Positions 52,400-61,507 of a DNA stretch of 64,000 nucleotides are shown piece after piece. Below the pieces are notes generated by a model, which worked only from the letters and a program-made list of their open reading frames with translations, did no database searches and was not told where the DNA came from. A program made the translations under genes and the position numbers. Each line of letters begins with the position of its first letter. The first letter of the stretch is position 1. Origin of the DNA: Bacteroidota bacterium (GTDB lineage Bacteria > Bacteroidota > Bacteroidia > B-17B0 > Aurantibacillaceae); assembly GCA_021155905.1 (NCBI GenBank), contig JAJNBG010000034.1:1-64000 (forward strand), written 5' to 3'.

Positions 52400-54817
52400 C
52401 TATTTCCCTGTTTGAACGCCGCCACCACCGTCAGTGTTTAATCTCTGCTGGATCTGCATTTTCCCGAAACGATAACTCACTCTGAATCGTATCCTGCGTG
52501 TATCCGTGATATCCTCCCAATAGGAAGTTTGATCAGAATATTTAGTAGTGTATGAGAAATAATCCTTATAAAAAACATCATGAAGCGCTAATGTAATATT
52601 CAGTTTGTTTTTTAAAAAGCCTTTATCAATACTGATATGTTCGGCGCTACGGGGATGATAGGTTTGTGGACCATGCTGAAACGCAGAGCCGCTTCCGGCC
52701 CAGACAGCAATTTTAAAGTCTTTAGGTAAGTAAAACTCCTGATTGAGATTAAAATAATAACTGCGCGTCTGTGAAGTAACGTCTTCTCTATTCAATTCAC
52801 CAAAAAATGCCTGATACATGCCTACAGCGTAGGCTTGAATACTATACCACTTTATTCTTTTTTGAAAGGATATACTTAAGTAACCGTTATCCATTTTTGG
52901 TAAATTAGATATAGTATCAATATTAACTCTTGAAGAATCCGGTGTGTATGAGTAATAGAAAGTAAAATCTTTTGTTTTGTCATAACCAAGGCTCAGTGTT
53001 ATAAACTGATTATAATTGTAATCTAAATTCATGTGGTGAGCGTACTGGGGCCTGATCTCAGAATTTCCTACACCATAATTTAACTGATCATTAAATTGCC
53101 TCACCGGATTTAACATACCATAATGAGGCCGTCGGATGCGATAACTGTATGCAGCCGTTATTGTATTTTTTTTATTTAAGTTGAAGTCAAGACTCCCGCT
53201 TGGAAATAAATTAATATAATTTCGTTTATAATGATAGCCTGAACTTAAAAAATTGATGTTAAGATCCGTTTCTTCAGCCCTCAATCCAAGACTAAATCCT
53301 ATTTTCTCCCAGCTTCTGCCAAGTGTGGCATATGCCCCTAAAATGCGTTCTTTATACTTGTACCTGTTATTGAATACTGTATCACCAACAAAAAAACCGG
53401 TGGAGAGGTTCGATAAATTCCATTTTGTATCGTCATCATCATCTTCAAAATTTGCTTTTAAACCCGCTTCCAGAGAAAGTTTATTCTTAAATGTTTTATT
53501 AAGATCTAATTTCCCGGTATAAACATTAAACGAACGATCACTTAAACTGGTATACTTACTGGAAGGAGCTACTTCCAGATCATTGTCATCGAAAAACCGG
53601 TAATCCATTGTTTTCTCCAATTTTTCGAAATAAGTATTATATCCTAAACTCAGTTTAACCTGTCCACCAGTCGAATCAAGCCTTTGCAACAAACTCATAT
53701 TATAATTTGGAGAGTTTGCTGTATTCTTTTCCTTAACGCTTGAAATGGTTTTTTGGTAATTAAAGTATGTGCTGTTTCCAATTCCTGTTTCATATTCAGT
53801 AAGAAAACGGTTGTTGTTGCTATTACCATTGACATAAACACCTAAAAGTAAATTTTTAGTAACATCGTATTCAATACCACCACTGCCTGAAAAAATGCGC
53901 TCCAGCGTTTCATTAGTTCCTTTTGAGGTTATCGTTTCTGTGCTTCCGTTGGTAGTAATAGTGCGCTCAAGTTTTTGACGATTTATTCCTTCATAATGTC
54001 CATAATTGAAATTGGTGAAGACGCTTAGCTTATTTGATTTGTAATTAAATCCAATATTGGGCCCGAAACGTACTTTTTGACCGTAACTCGCACCAAAGGC
54101 AATACTGCCGCTATAACCTTTTACCTTTGCACGTTTTGTAACTATATTAATTAAACCGCCCGTACCTGCAGCGTCATAACGTGCCGGTGGATTTTTTATC
54201 AGCTCTATTTTGGACACAGCATCTGCGCTCATCCCGGAAAGCATGTCGATCACCTGAGGCGCGGGCATTTGTTGTAAACGCTCATCGATCATAAAAAGTA
54301 CGCCTGCAACCCCATTTACAGAAATGTTATTTTGCGCATCAACCATAACGCCCGGTATACGTTTCAACAATTCAAGAACAGTATTTCCTTTGGCGAGGAT
54401 ATCATTCTCTACATTCATTACAACAATGCCTTTTTTAAATTCTATAGCAGGCTTATAAACTGATACTGAAATTTCTTTGAGATTTAATCCCTCGGCTTTC
54501 AAAATCTGAGGTGGAACAATTATCTGTGATAGAGAATCAACAAAATAATTAATGGTATTAGCTGATTTGAAACCAACAGCGCTGAACCTGATAAAATAAT
54601 TTCCAGGGATAATTTTTTCAAAAAAATAAAAGCCTGCGCTATCACTAATATTACCTTTGACCTGGGAGCTATCTTTAGCACTCATTAAAGCCATTGAGCA
54701 ATAAGGAACAGGTGTCCCGGTAGAATCAGTTACTATACCTTTGATAAAATTTTGTGAGAAAGTGAAAGCGCTTAAAAATATAAGAATAACAACAGTAAAG
54801 TTTTTATTTAGTTTCAT
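52400..54817 (-). CDS. TonB-dependent receptor-like outer-membrane barrel (OMP_b-brl_3 type)
   Basis: 805 aa. Signal peptide (FTFSQ), a carboxypeptidase-regulatory-like domain at about 22-105 (GIVTDSTGTPVPYCSMALM), a plug domain at about 120-215 (LELLKRIPGVMVDAQNNISV, then ELIKNPPARYDAAGTGGLINIVT) and a long barrel. The PPARYDAAGTGGLINI wording is typical of the outer-membrane beta-barrel protein family that is close to TonB receptors but often lacks a TonB box. Substrate unknown. The protein ends with a Gly/Gln-rich stretch (GGGGVQTGK) rather than an aromatic residue, slightly unusual for a barrel. Confidence 0.87.
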   Translation of the reverse strand: MKLNKNFTVVILIFLSAFTFSQNFIKGIVTDSTGTPVPYCSMALMSAKDSSQVKGNISDSAGFYFFEKIIPGNYFIRFSAVGFKSANTINYFVDSLSQIIVPPQILKAEGLNLKEISVSVYKPAIEFKKGIVVMNVENDILAKGNTVLELLKRIPGVMVDAQNNISVNGVAGVLFMIDERLQQMPAPQVIDMLSGMSADAVSKIELIKNPPARYDAAGTGGLINIVTKRAKVKGYSGSIAFGASYGQKVRFGPNIGFNYKSNKLSVFTNFNYGHYEGINRQKLERTITTNGSTETITSKGTNETLERIFSGSGGIEYDVTKNLLLGVYVNGNSNNNRFLTEYETGIGNSTYFNYQKTISSVKEKNTANSPNYNMSLLQRLDSTGGQVKLSLGYNTYFEKLEKTMDYRFFDDNDLEVAPSSKYTSLSDRSFNVYTGKLDLNKTFKNKLSLEAGLKANFEDDDDDTKWNLSNLSTGFFVGDTVFNNRYKYKERILGAYATLGRSWEKIGFSLGLRAEETDLNINFLSSGYHYKRNYINLFPSGSLDFNLNKKNTITAAYSYRIRRPHYGMLNPVRQFNDQLNYGVGNSEIRPQYAHHMNLDYNYNQFITLSLGYDKTKDFTFYYSYTPDSSRVNIDTISNLPKMDNGYLSISFQKRIKWYSIQAYAVGMYQAFFGELNREDVTSQTRSYYFNLNQEFYLPKDFKIAVWAGSGSAFQHGPQTYHPRSAEHISIDKGFLKNKLNITLALHDVFYKDYFSYTTKYSDQTSYWEDITDTRRIRFRVSYRFGKMQIQQRLNTDGGGGVQTGK

Positions 54818-54930
54818 ATAAGACCGAAAGTATGAATTGATACTATTTCCCCATATTTTATTACTGTTATTATATGTTAATTTGGCAGCCTCCAGTTGAG
54901 CATGAATAACCTTGGTTCGATATTACTACA

Positions 54931-54960
54931 TTGCAAAAGTCGGGTAATCATTTATCTTTG
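54931..54960 (+). promoter_or_regulatory. Bacteroidota-type promoter (TTG-N19-TATCTTTG)
   Basis: TTG (54931-54933) and TATCTTTG (54953-54960) are separated by 19 nt, matching the consensus exactly, 39 nt before the alpha/beta hydrolase start. The rest of the 182-nt divergent region shows nothing else definite. Confidence 0.7.
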
Positions 54961-54999
54961 TTATGAGCTTGCGATAGCGTTTACACAACCCACAAAGAC

Positions 55000-55638
55000 A
55001 TGACAATACGGTATTTATTTCTCACAGTTATTTTAACTCTTTTAATAAGAACTGGCTTTGGGCAAAATGTGGTTTTTTACCTTCATGGCAAAATTGTGGA
55101 GAACAAAGGTCCGAATGCCGTTGACAGTATCAACGGATATGGCGCCTACAAATATTTTGACATTCTTGACTCTTTGAAAAAAAGGAATTTCACGGTCATG
55201 AGTGAAGTCAGAAAAGCGAATACAAACGTCACCTCATATGCACAAATTGTAGCCGGTCAAATCGATAGCCTGTTGAAACGACATATCCAGCCACAACACA
55301 TAACGGTTATTGGGGCTTCCAAAGGTTCCATCATTGCTATGTATGTTTCCACTTATGTGAAAAACAAAGACGTCAACTATGTGTTCATGGGTGCCTGTGA
55401 TGACGAGATATACAGTCAACGTTCTGACATTCTTTTTTATGGCAACATCCTTTCTATTTACGAAAAGAGTGATTCCTTAAATGGTGTCAGCTGTCATAAA
55501 TTCAGAGACAGATCTAAAGCCATGCCGCAGTATAAAGAAATAGAATTAAATACCGGGTTAAGGCATGGGTTTATATATAAGCCTATCCGGGAATGGTTGG
55601 AACCGGCTACCAGCTGGGCAAATGGGAATTACAATTAA
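55000..55638 (+). CDS. Secreted alpha/beta hydrolase
   Basis: 212 aa. Signal peptide (TGFGQ). VVFYLHGKIVE gives the oxyanion-hole strand, and VIGASKGSIIA is the nucleophile elbow (GxSxG, Ser near residue 107). A late Asp and the His in GLRHGFIYKP complete a plausible triad. The fold matches small dienelactone-hydrolase or esterase-like proteins; the substrate is unknown. It has its own good promoter and is followed by structured repeat copy C. Confidence 0.8.
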   Translation: MTIRYLFLTVILTLLIRTGFGQNVVFYLHGKIVENKGPNAVDSINGYGAYKYFDILDSLKKRNFTVMSEVRKANTNVTSYAQIVAGQIDSLLKRHIQPQHITVIGASKGSIIAMYVSTYVKNKDVNYVFMGACDDEIYSQRSDILFYGNILSIYEKSDSLNGVSCHKFRDRSKAMPQYKEIELNTGLRHGFIYKPIREWLEPATSWANGNYN

Positions 55639-55696
55639 AGTATATTATTGAACCAGGGTAGAAGTTTCAGTTTGAACCTATATGAGATTTATTCTG

Positions 55697-56152
55697 ATAC
55701 TTTTGCGATCCCGATAGCTATCGGGAGTATCCAAAACCCTTTACCTTACTTTTTTCATTGCTAAAAAAGTAAGCAAAAAAGCTAGTCAAAACGATAGCCC
55801 CGCGCTCTTTTGATTTTTAAGTTTCGCTACCCAAAAGAGAACTAAAGCTCTTTTGGGCTCAACTAAAAAAATCAAAATTCACAGCTCATCCGCCGCCGCG
55901 TTTTGACAGGCCCGCGCGCTTTCCAGTCGAAATTTACATGAGAGATGTGCTGTAAAACTCCGATTGGATAGCGCTAGCACCTCGCTCATACGTTGGTAAT
56001 AGTGCGGCTGGTTTTGGCAATTCGGTGTGAACCGCCATTTTTTTACTCCGTTTCCTGGGCCGCCTTGCGCGTAAAAAATGGTGGTTGGCGAATTGCCTTG
56101 TCCCGATAGCTATCGGGATTGTTTCTTTTTCATCAAGGAAAAAGAAAAGTAG
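55697..56152. repeat. Modular hairpin-rich dispersed repeat, copy C
   Basis: Begins with gatacttttgcgatc, then the palindrome cccgatagctatcggg (55710-55725) and agtatcc. Loop hairpin cttactttttt-cattgct-aaaaaagtaag (55745-55773). Three-tier stem as in B1: gtcaaaacg / cgttttgac, ttttgatttttaag / ctaaaaaaatcaaaa, cccaaaagag / ctcttttggg. Module 55939-56018 equals that of copy A. Then ggcaattcg (56016-56024) faces cgaattgcc (56089-56097) around aaccgccatttttt / aaaaaatggtggtt. Ends with a second palindrome cccgatagctatcggg (56102-56117) and loop hairpin tttcttttt-catcaagg-aaaaagaaa (56122-56147). The region 55639-56272 has no credible gene. Confidence 0.87.
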
Positions 56153-56272
56153 AATATACGCCGTAGGCAAGCAATTTAAGTCACGGACTACAAGTCTGCG
56201 AGAACGGCTGGCATAGGGTATCTGTGTATGTGATTGCTTCGTCGTTGGGAAAACTCCTCGCAATGACGAAAT

Positions 56273-57730
56273 TTACTGAATCACTATTTTTTTAATGGTA
56301 TGATGATCATCGGCCATCACTTTTACAAAGTAAACACCTTTGGATGCGCTACTCAGGTCGATGGCCTGGCTCAGCATGGCCGGGGAATGTTTTTGGTAAA
56401 CACATTTTCCTGTCATGTCAAACACACTGATGTTCATGTCGGATACATGATTTGTTTCAACCGTAAATATTCCGGTAGAAGGACTCGGAGAAATGAGGAT
56501 TCCGGTATTATTATTGGCGAGGCCCCGTATGCTGATAACTGCACAGTTTGCGCTATACACGGCGGTCGCATCTTTACCGATGGCCCAGTTCGCATTTGAA
56601 TACGCCACGTTATCTACTTCAATGCATTGAAGATTTGGGTTACCGGTGGCGCTGAAAAACCCAAAAGCGGTATTGTTTCCGTTTTTTACATTTAAGCTCG
56701 TTAACTGGTTGCCGCTACAATTCAGTTCCATCAAAGCGGTATTGGCGCTCACATTTAAACCCGTTATCTGGTTACCAGCACAGGATAAACCGGTCAGCGC
56801 TAAATTGGCAGAAACATTTAAGCTGCTTAAATTATTGTCGTAACAGTCTAAGGCCTGCAGGGCAGTATTCGTTGACAGATTCAGTGTGCTTAACTGGTTG
56901 ATACTGCAATGCAGGGAGGTTAATGCCGTATTGGTTGAGACATTCAAACTACTTAATTGATTACTGTCGCACCACAGGTGTTGAAGGGCAGCATTTGCGG
57001 CCACATTCAGGTTCTGCAACGGATTGTAAGAACAGTACAATCGAACCAGGGATGGAGTTGAAGCATTCAGGCTCGTGAGTTGGTTGTTGCTACAGTCGAG
57101 AAGCACCAGGGAAGTATTGGCGGAAACGTTTAAACCGGTTAATTGATTGATATGACATTTTAAGGTAGCAAGAGCAGTATTCGTGGATACGTTTAAACTG
57201 GTTAATTGATTATCATAACAATACAACTCGGTTAAATTTACAAGGCCAGTCACATTTAAATTCGTTAAATCATTGTCATAGCATGTCACGTCGGTAAGTG
57301 CAGGATTGCCGGACACGTCCAGATTCGTTAAACGGTTAGTGAAACAATGGACATAGTCAAGTGCGGTAGCACCTGTGACATTTAAACTGGTCAGTAAATT
57401 ATTTTCACATTCTAAATTTTCGAGCGCCGTATTCGAGGACAAATTTAAACTGGTCAACTGATTGTTGGCGCAGTATAAGGTAGTGATGGCTGTGAATGCT
57501 TCTATGCCTGTGAGGTTAGCAATATTCTTTGAGGAAACATTTAATAAGCCGGTATAGGCAGCAGCTTCCGAAACCTGTATTTCGCTATCCATGTTTGTAT
57601 TAATGAGAGAATTACTCACTAAATACGATTTAAAATTCGCATCCGGGATGTTGACGTTTTGGGCTTCCGCCATATTGCTAAATCCAACTAATGCAATAAT
57701 GACTATTAAGAGTGTAAATTTATTGTTCAT
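56273..57730 (-). CDS. Secreted leucine-rich-repeat protein with T9SS sorting domain
   Basis: 485 aa. Signal peptide (MAEAQ), then a cap region and about fourteen 21-residue LRRs (pattern LTxLNVSxNTALxxLxCxxNQ) from about residue 75 to 370. A short spacer with a CIEVDN motif precedes a T9SS C-terminal sorting domain (LISPSPSTGIF, ending in HHTIKKIVIQ). LRR proteins of this Cys-containing type are cell-surface or secreted binding proteins, possibly adhesins. The gene is bracketed by repeat copies C and D, whose first 41 nt are identical and in the same orientation, so it could be lost by recombination. Confidence 0.9.
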   Translation of the reverse strand: MNNKFTLLIVIIALVGFSNMAEAQNVNIPDANFKSYLVSNSLINTNMDSEIQVSEAAAYTGLLNVSSKNIANLTGIEAFTAITTLYCANNQLTSLNLSSNTALENLECENNLLTSLNVTGATALDYVHCFTNRLTNLDVSGNPALTDVTCYDNDLTNLNVTGLVNLTELYCYDNQLTSLNVSTNTALATLKCHINQLTGLNVSANTSLVLLDCSNNQLTSLNASTPSLVRLYCSYNPLQNLNVAANAALQHLWCDSNQLSSLNVSTNTALTSLHCSINQLSTLNLSTNTALQALDCYDNNLSSLNVSANLALTGLSCAGNQITGLNVSANTALMELNCSGNQLTSLNVKNGNNTAFGFFSATGNPNLQCIEVDNVAYSNANWAIGKDATAVYSANCAVISIRGLANNNTGILISPSPSTGIFTVETNHVSDMNISVFDMTGKCVYQKHSPAMLSQAIDLSSASKGVYFVKVMADDHHTIKKIVIQ

Positions 57731-57874
57731 GTAAGGATCGTTTTAATTTGTAATACCAGAGGTTATAAATTACTTTAAAAATAATGCCTTGCATGCATTA
57801 CACACTTATATGATCTTTATAAAAGCTTTTAAAAAATCATATATTCTTACCATTATTCAAAAGGTATTTTTTAC

Positions 57875-58406
57875 GATACTTTTGCGATCCCGATAGCTAT
57901 CGGGAGTATCCAAAAGCGTTTTTTATTGTTCTTTTTTCTTGATGAAAAAGAACCAAAAAATCAAGAACGAACGCCTCCCGATAGCTATCGGGACCAATCT
58001 TTTTAGGGGCGCACAGCGCAGGGACCCCTAAAAAATTGGCGGCGCACTTTCTGGCTCTTCGCTAAAAATGTTTGCCAAACATTTTCTTAACGCTCAGCCC
58101 TACACCGTTCGTCCACGTCCACGCGCCATTCCAGTTGATGTTTTATATTGGTTTTCAATACACATGGCTCTAAATGGAATATCCAATCGGAGTTTTATAG
58201 CACATCTCTATCTCACAATAGAATGACGAACATCAGGTGTGGGACTATGATTTTGTGCAGCAATAGCTGTAAAAGCAACGAAGGGTCGGCACGCGCAAGC
58301 GGGTTGCTTTTATCAGCGATTTTGGATAGAGCGATAGCGGCATCCAAAAAATGCCTATCACAAAATCATAAGCTTTTTTGGATACTTTTTGGCTGCAAAA
58401 AGTATC
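57875..58406. repeat. Modular hairpin-rich dispersed repeat, copy D
   Basis: Opens with the same 41 nt as copy C, including cccgatagctatcggg (57889-57904). Loop hairpin gttctttttt-cttgatg-aaaaagaac (57928-57953). A second palindrome sits at 57977-57992. Then caatctttttagggg faces cccctaaaaaattg, and acgaacg faces cgttcgt. The shared module is reversed here (58176-58217, ccaatcggagttttatagca). Ends with gatactttttggctgcaaaaagtatc (58381-58406). The interval 57731-58427 contains no credible gene. Confidence 0.85.
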
Positions 58407-58427
58407 AAGAAAATAATAAGAAATAAA

Positions 58428-59213
58428 TTAGAATTTAAGTACAAAGTGCTCTTTGTTCTTCTGTTCGGATCGGAAGAACACAATCCCAAAATAAAATAAA
58501 TCCAGACTGAGTGTCACATCGGGATGCGCGCAGATCTCCTTCCATGCCTTTAGCATGCCGGCACTCCAGTAAATATCATCAAACACAAAAATGGAATCGG
58601 CAGTTTTTTTCTCCAGCGCCATGTTGAAATAACGTATGGTTGGTTCATAGGCATGGTTGCCGTCGATGTATAAAAGATCCAGGTGATCAATGCTTTTCAA
58701 AAGATGCGGAAAAGCCGTATCAAAATTTCCGGTGATGTTCTGAATGTTTCGTGCGTGATGTTCGATAAATAATTTTTGAGAGAACTCCACCAAATCAGGA
58801 CAACCTTCAATACTGTATATATCGGAGCGGGGAGAAGCTTTGGAAAGATACAAGGTGGTTAAGCCAATAGAAGTTCCCAGTTCAACGACCGTAGTCGGTG
58901 CAAATTTATTCAACAGACGGTACATAAATTCCGCCTGTTTCTTTTGTGCAATGCCGTGTTTCGCAATTTGATTGACGAAGCGTTTATCAGATTGTAATTT
59001 TTTAGAGCCTGCGCCAAGGTCAACGATGTGAATCGCCGTCGTATTTTTTTCCAGGGATTGTCTGACTGCCTGCAATTCTTCAAAGTCTCCAAACGGAAAT
59101 TCATTCTTAATCAGCTCCATGTAAAAATTATACAGGAAAGGGGAGTGCAGATCGTGCTCCGTATAGGCAGTGAGCCGGTAATTGATATATTTAAAAAGGC
59201 GTTTCAGTTCCAT
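58428..59213 (-). CDS. Class I SAM-dependent methyltransferase (O-methyltransferase-like)
   Basis: 261 aa. The SAM-binding motif I is VVELGTSIGLTTLYLS (near residue 110), followed by the acidic strand IYSIEGCPDLVEF and the metal/substrate-type motif LLYIDGNHAYEPTIRYF and FDDIYWS, as in Methyltransf_24/catechol-O-methyltransferase-like enzymes. It likely methylates a small hydroxylated molecule, lipid or sugar; the substrate is unknown. It is separated from the next minus-strand gene by 130 nt and abuts repeat D at its 3' end. Confidence 0.85.
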   Translation of the reverse strand: MELKRLFKYINYRLTAYTEHDLHSPFLYNFYMELIKNEFPFGDFEELQAVRQSLEKNTTAIHIVDLGAGSKKLQSDKRFVNQIAKHGIAQKKQAEFMYRLLNKFAPTTVVELGTSIGLTTLYLSKASPRSDIYSIEGCPDLVEFSQKLFIEHHARNIQNITGNFDTAFPHLLKSIDHLDLLYIDGNHAYEPTIRYFNMALEKKTADSIFVFDDIYWSAGMLKAWKEICAHPDVTLSLDLFYFGIVFFRSEQKNKEHFVLKF

Positions 59214-59343
59214 GATAATTTAATCACATAGTTACATAGTTTTTCTGAATGATAAAAGTAATGCATAGGGAGAGCTTCGCTCTTACAAATAGGAATAATG
59301 AGTTTATATTCTTTGCTTATCAATACTCTATGTGTCTGTGTAT

Positions 59344-60741
59344 TCAATGATTCTCTTCGCAATAGCACAACGTTGTTTTCACAGTTGGTTTTACTTTATA
59401 ATCGGGTAAAGTCGTTTCTTTCATAAAAAAAATGGCCAGATCTGAAATTGGATTATCAGGGTGTTCTTTGTTCCATTTCTTCAGCAGATATTTGCAGTAG
59501 AAGGGCCGCATGTAGTTGTTATTATTAAAGGTATAGTTTTCATGGAACTTTCGCCAGCGATCGCTTTCAAATTCGGTAATGCCTGTCTCCGGTTTTTGAA
59601 AGGAAACCGGGTTGGTGTTATGCTTAATGTCGATATACTGATGTTGTTTGTTTAAGCCACTGTACACAAACCATCCATCATCTTTTAAAATGCTGGGAGA
59701 AAACATGCCCCAGTTCTGTTCGAGCCGTAATACTTTACCATAAGCGATCACCGTTGGATCGAGGGCGTAAGGAAATTTTTTGATACTTCCCAAATTCATC
59801 ATCAGGCAGAAAATAATAACGGCTATCACGAAATAGTTTTTGATGGTCTCCGCTACTTTAATAACAGGCGGCTTTTCCAGGCTTTCAAAAGAAGCATCAT
59901 ACAGCGTCCTGTTTTTATAAAAATGTTTTTCAAACCAATCAATCACGGAAGACGGTAGCAAGCCAATAAGCCCAACCAGGCCGATGATATAAAACAAGCC
60001 AACATAGAGTGTACTGCCTATCCCGATAAACAAACACGCGTATGCAATCAACCCAGCGGATCGAACTTTTGTTGGGACAAAAGGCAGGAGCAATAAAACA
60101 GGCGCGAGTAGTTCAATGTAAAAAACGGCAAAGGTCAGTGCTTTTAACAGGGTAGGAAACTGGTACAGAAAACTTCCAAATGGCAAGCGGATTTGGTCGA
60201 GGCTCAATGCATAATACAGGGCCGTTCCTTCGCTTCTCCATTCCGGTGACGTTTTTAGCATGGCCGAAAAAAAGAAAATGGAACACATCAACAGCAAGTA
60301 TCCGAAGCCCGCCCAGGACACATAGCGGTTAGGGTAGACGGATTTTTTTTGAATGGAATAGTGTTCGCCCCATGGTAAAAACAGTGCCCAAAATAAAAGC
60401 AATCGTAATAAATCGTCACCTCCCTGGAGAATAAAAGGGTTACGGTTTTGCAATGACGTTAAAAATACCCAGCAGATAAACGTCATCAGTCGTGTCCTGA
60501 AGCCAATAATCAACAGCACCAGACAAAAGACATTCAATATAAACAAAACAACCTGCCACCACAGTTCGCCATGCATGGCATGAAAGGAAAAATAAACAGG
60601 ACTCCAGTTATATTGCTTCAGCGTTTCAAGGGGCAATACCCCTTCATCGGTAAAGAAGGCCCGTATGGATAAGGAGCGCACAAACAGGTCCACCAGTAAA
60701 ATGATACCTGTCCCGATACGCATCAGGGAAAGCGCCCTCAC
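59344..60741 (-). CDS. HTTM-domain membrane protein (vitamin K-dependent carboxylase-like)
   Basis: 465 aa, GTG start; an in-frame upstream extension exists but contains no ATG. About eight membrane helices, starting LSLMRIGTGIILLVDLF, with the family block ALFLPWGEHYSI and a later VLRLEQNWGMFSP stretch that closes the membrane region. These are hallmarks of HTTM (horizontally transferred transmembrane) proteins related to gamma-glutamyl carboxylase. A C-terminal soluble segment of about 110 residues follows. The function of bacterial members is not settled. Confidence 0.87.
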   Translation of the reverse strand: MRALSLMRIGTGIILLVDLFVRSLSIRAFFTDEGVLPLETLKQYNWSPVYFSFHAMHGELWWQVVLFILNVFCLVLLIIGFRTRLMTFICWVFLTSLQNRNPFILQGGDDLLRLLLFWALFLPWGEHYSIQKKSVYPNRYVSWAGFGYLLLMCSIFFFSAMLKTSPEWRSEGTALYYALSLDQIRLPFGSFLYQFPTLLKALTFAVFYIELLAPVLLLLPFVPTKVRSAGLIAYACLFIGIGSTLYVGLFYIIGLVGLIGLLPSSVIDWFEKHFYKNRTLYDASFESLEKPPVIKVAETIKNYFVIAVIIFCLMMNLGSIKKFPYALDPTVIAYGKVLRLEQNWGMFSPSILKDDGWFVYSGLNKQHQYIDIKHNTNPVSFQKPETGITEFESDRWRKFHENYTFNNNNYMRPFYCKYLLKKWNKEHPDNPISDLAIFFMKETTLPDYKVKPTVKTTLCYCEENH

Positions 60742-60798
60742 ATCCAGGGTGTAAGATTGCTTTAATCGCGCGATTATGTGAGTCAGTGTTTCCGTAAA

Positions 60799-60830
60799 AT
60801 AAAAAGGCTCTACAATTTGTAGAGCCTTAA
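60799..60830 (-). terminator. Rho-independent terminator
   Basis: aaggctctacaa / ttgtagagcctt is a perfect stem with almost no loop. On the minus strand it is followed by a T-run, 19 nt after the stop of the lipoprotein gene, and separates it from the HTTM gene. Confidence 0.88.
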
Positions 60831-60847
60831 TTTAATATTCTTTATGT

Positions 60848-61423
60848 TTATAAGCAACCAACCTGTCCTGAAACCGTTACCGAGTAAAATGCCCCGGGTG
60901 TTTTGTAGCAGGCAATGTTTGAGAATGTTGCTTTAATATCTGTGGCAGGAGCAGGGCTAACTGTTACATTCACCGTTCCGGCTGAAGAGTACCATGTACT
61001 TCCTTCATCCTGGCTAGGAGGATTAGTTACCGTCATAATTGCTTTACCTGTTGTTAAAGGTGTGTTTTGGTTCACAAGCGCATAGGTTCCTGTAGTAATG
61101 GTTCCAGAGAAACATACAGAAATAGTTGTGCTGGTGCTTGTATTAATATTCGTTAAGCAGGTTTGTCCCGCCTGGCAACCATAACTTGTCCATGCTGCAC
61201 CAATTCCCACGCTGCTCATACTTGAGTTTTGCTGAGTAGAAGTTGTCGCAATGGTACCGGTTGTAGTTACATTGGTAATGTTTGGATTATTACCTGTACC
61301 CGTTTGCGCTTCATCCTTATAAGTTGGAGTGATGGCATCATCATCATTTTTTGATTTACAGGAAATAAAAACGATGCTTCCGATAAATAAAATGCTGAAT
61401 GCTGATAAAATGATTTTTTTCAT
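60848..61423 (-). CDS. Hypothetical Thr/Ser-rich lipoprotein
   Basis: 191 aa. Signal peptide with lipobox (VFISC) followed by an Asp-rich linker (KNDDDAITPTYKDEA) and a Thr/Asn/Ser-rich beta region with three pairs of cysteines (YGCQAGQTCL, ISVCFSG, IACYKT and the terminal VGCL). Small, Cys-rich surface lipoprotein of unknown role. It has a consensus promoter at 61443-61474 and its own terminator, so it is transcribed singly. Confidence 0.65.
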   Translation of the reverse strand: MKKIILSAFSILFIGSIVFISCKSKNDDDAITPTYKDEAQTGTGNNPNITNVTTTGTIATTSTQQNSSMSSVGIGAAWTSYGCQAGQTCLTNINTSTSTTISVCFSGTITTGTYALVNQNTPLTTGKAIMTVTNPPSQDEGSTWYSSAGTVNVTVSPAPATDIKATFSNIACYKTPGAFYSVTVSGQVGCL

Positions 61424-61442
61424 TTTTATAAATTTTGATATT

Positions 61443-61474
61443 CAAATCTATAGATTATAATTCTATTTTCCAAA
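61443..61474 (-). promoter_or_regulatory. Bacteroidota-type promoter on the minus strand (TTTG-N20-TAGATTTG)
   Basis: Plus-strand CAAATCTA (61443-61450) and CAAA (61471-61474) give, on the minus strand, TTTG and TAGATTTG separated by 20 nt. It lies 19 nt before the lipoprotein ATG. Confidence 0.65.
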
Positions 61475-61507
61475 CAGTTACACTCAGTGGTTTAACACAT
61501 TGGCTGG

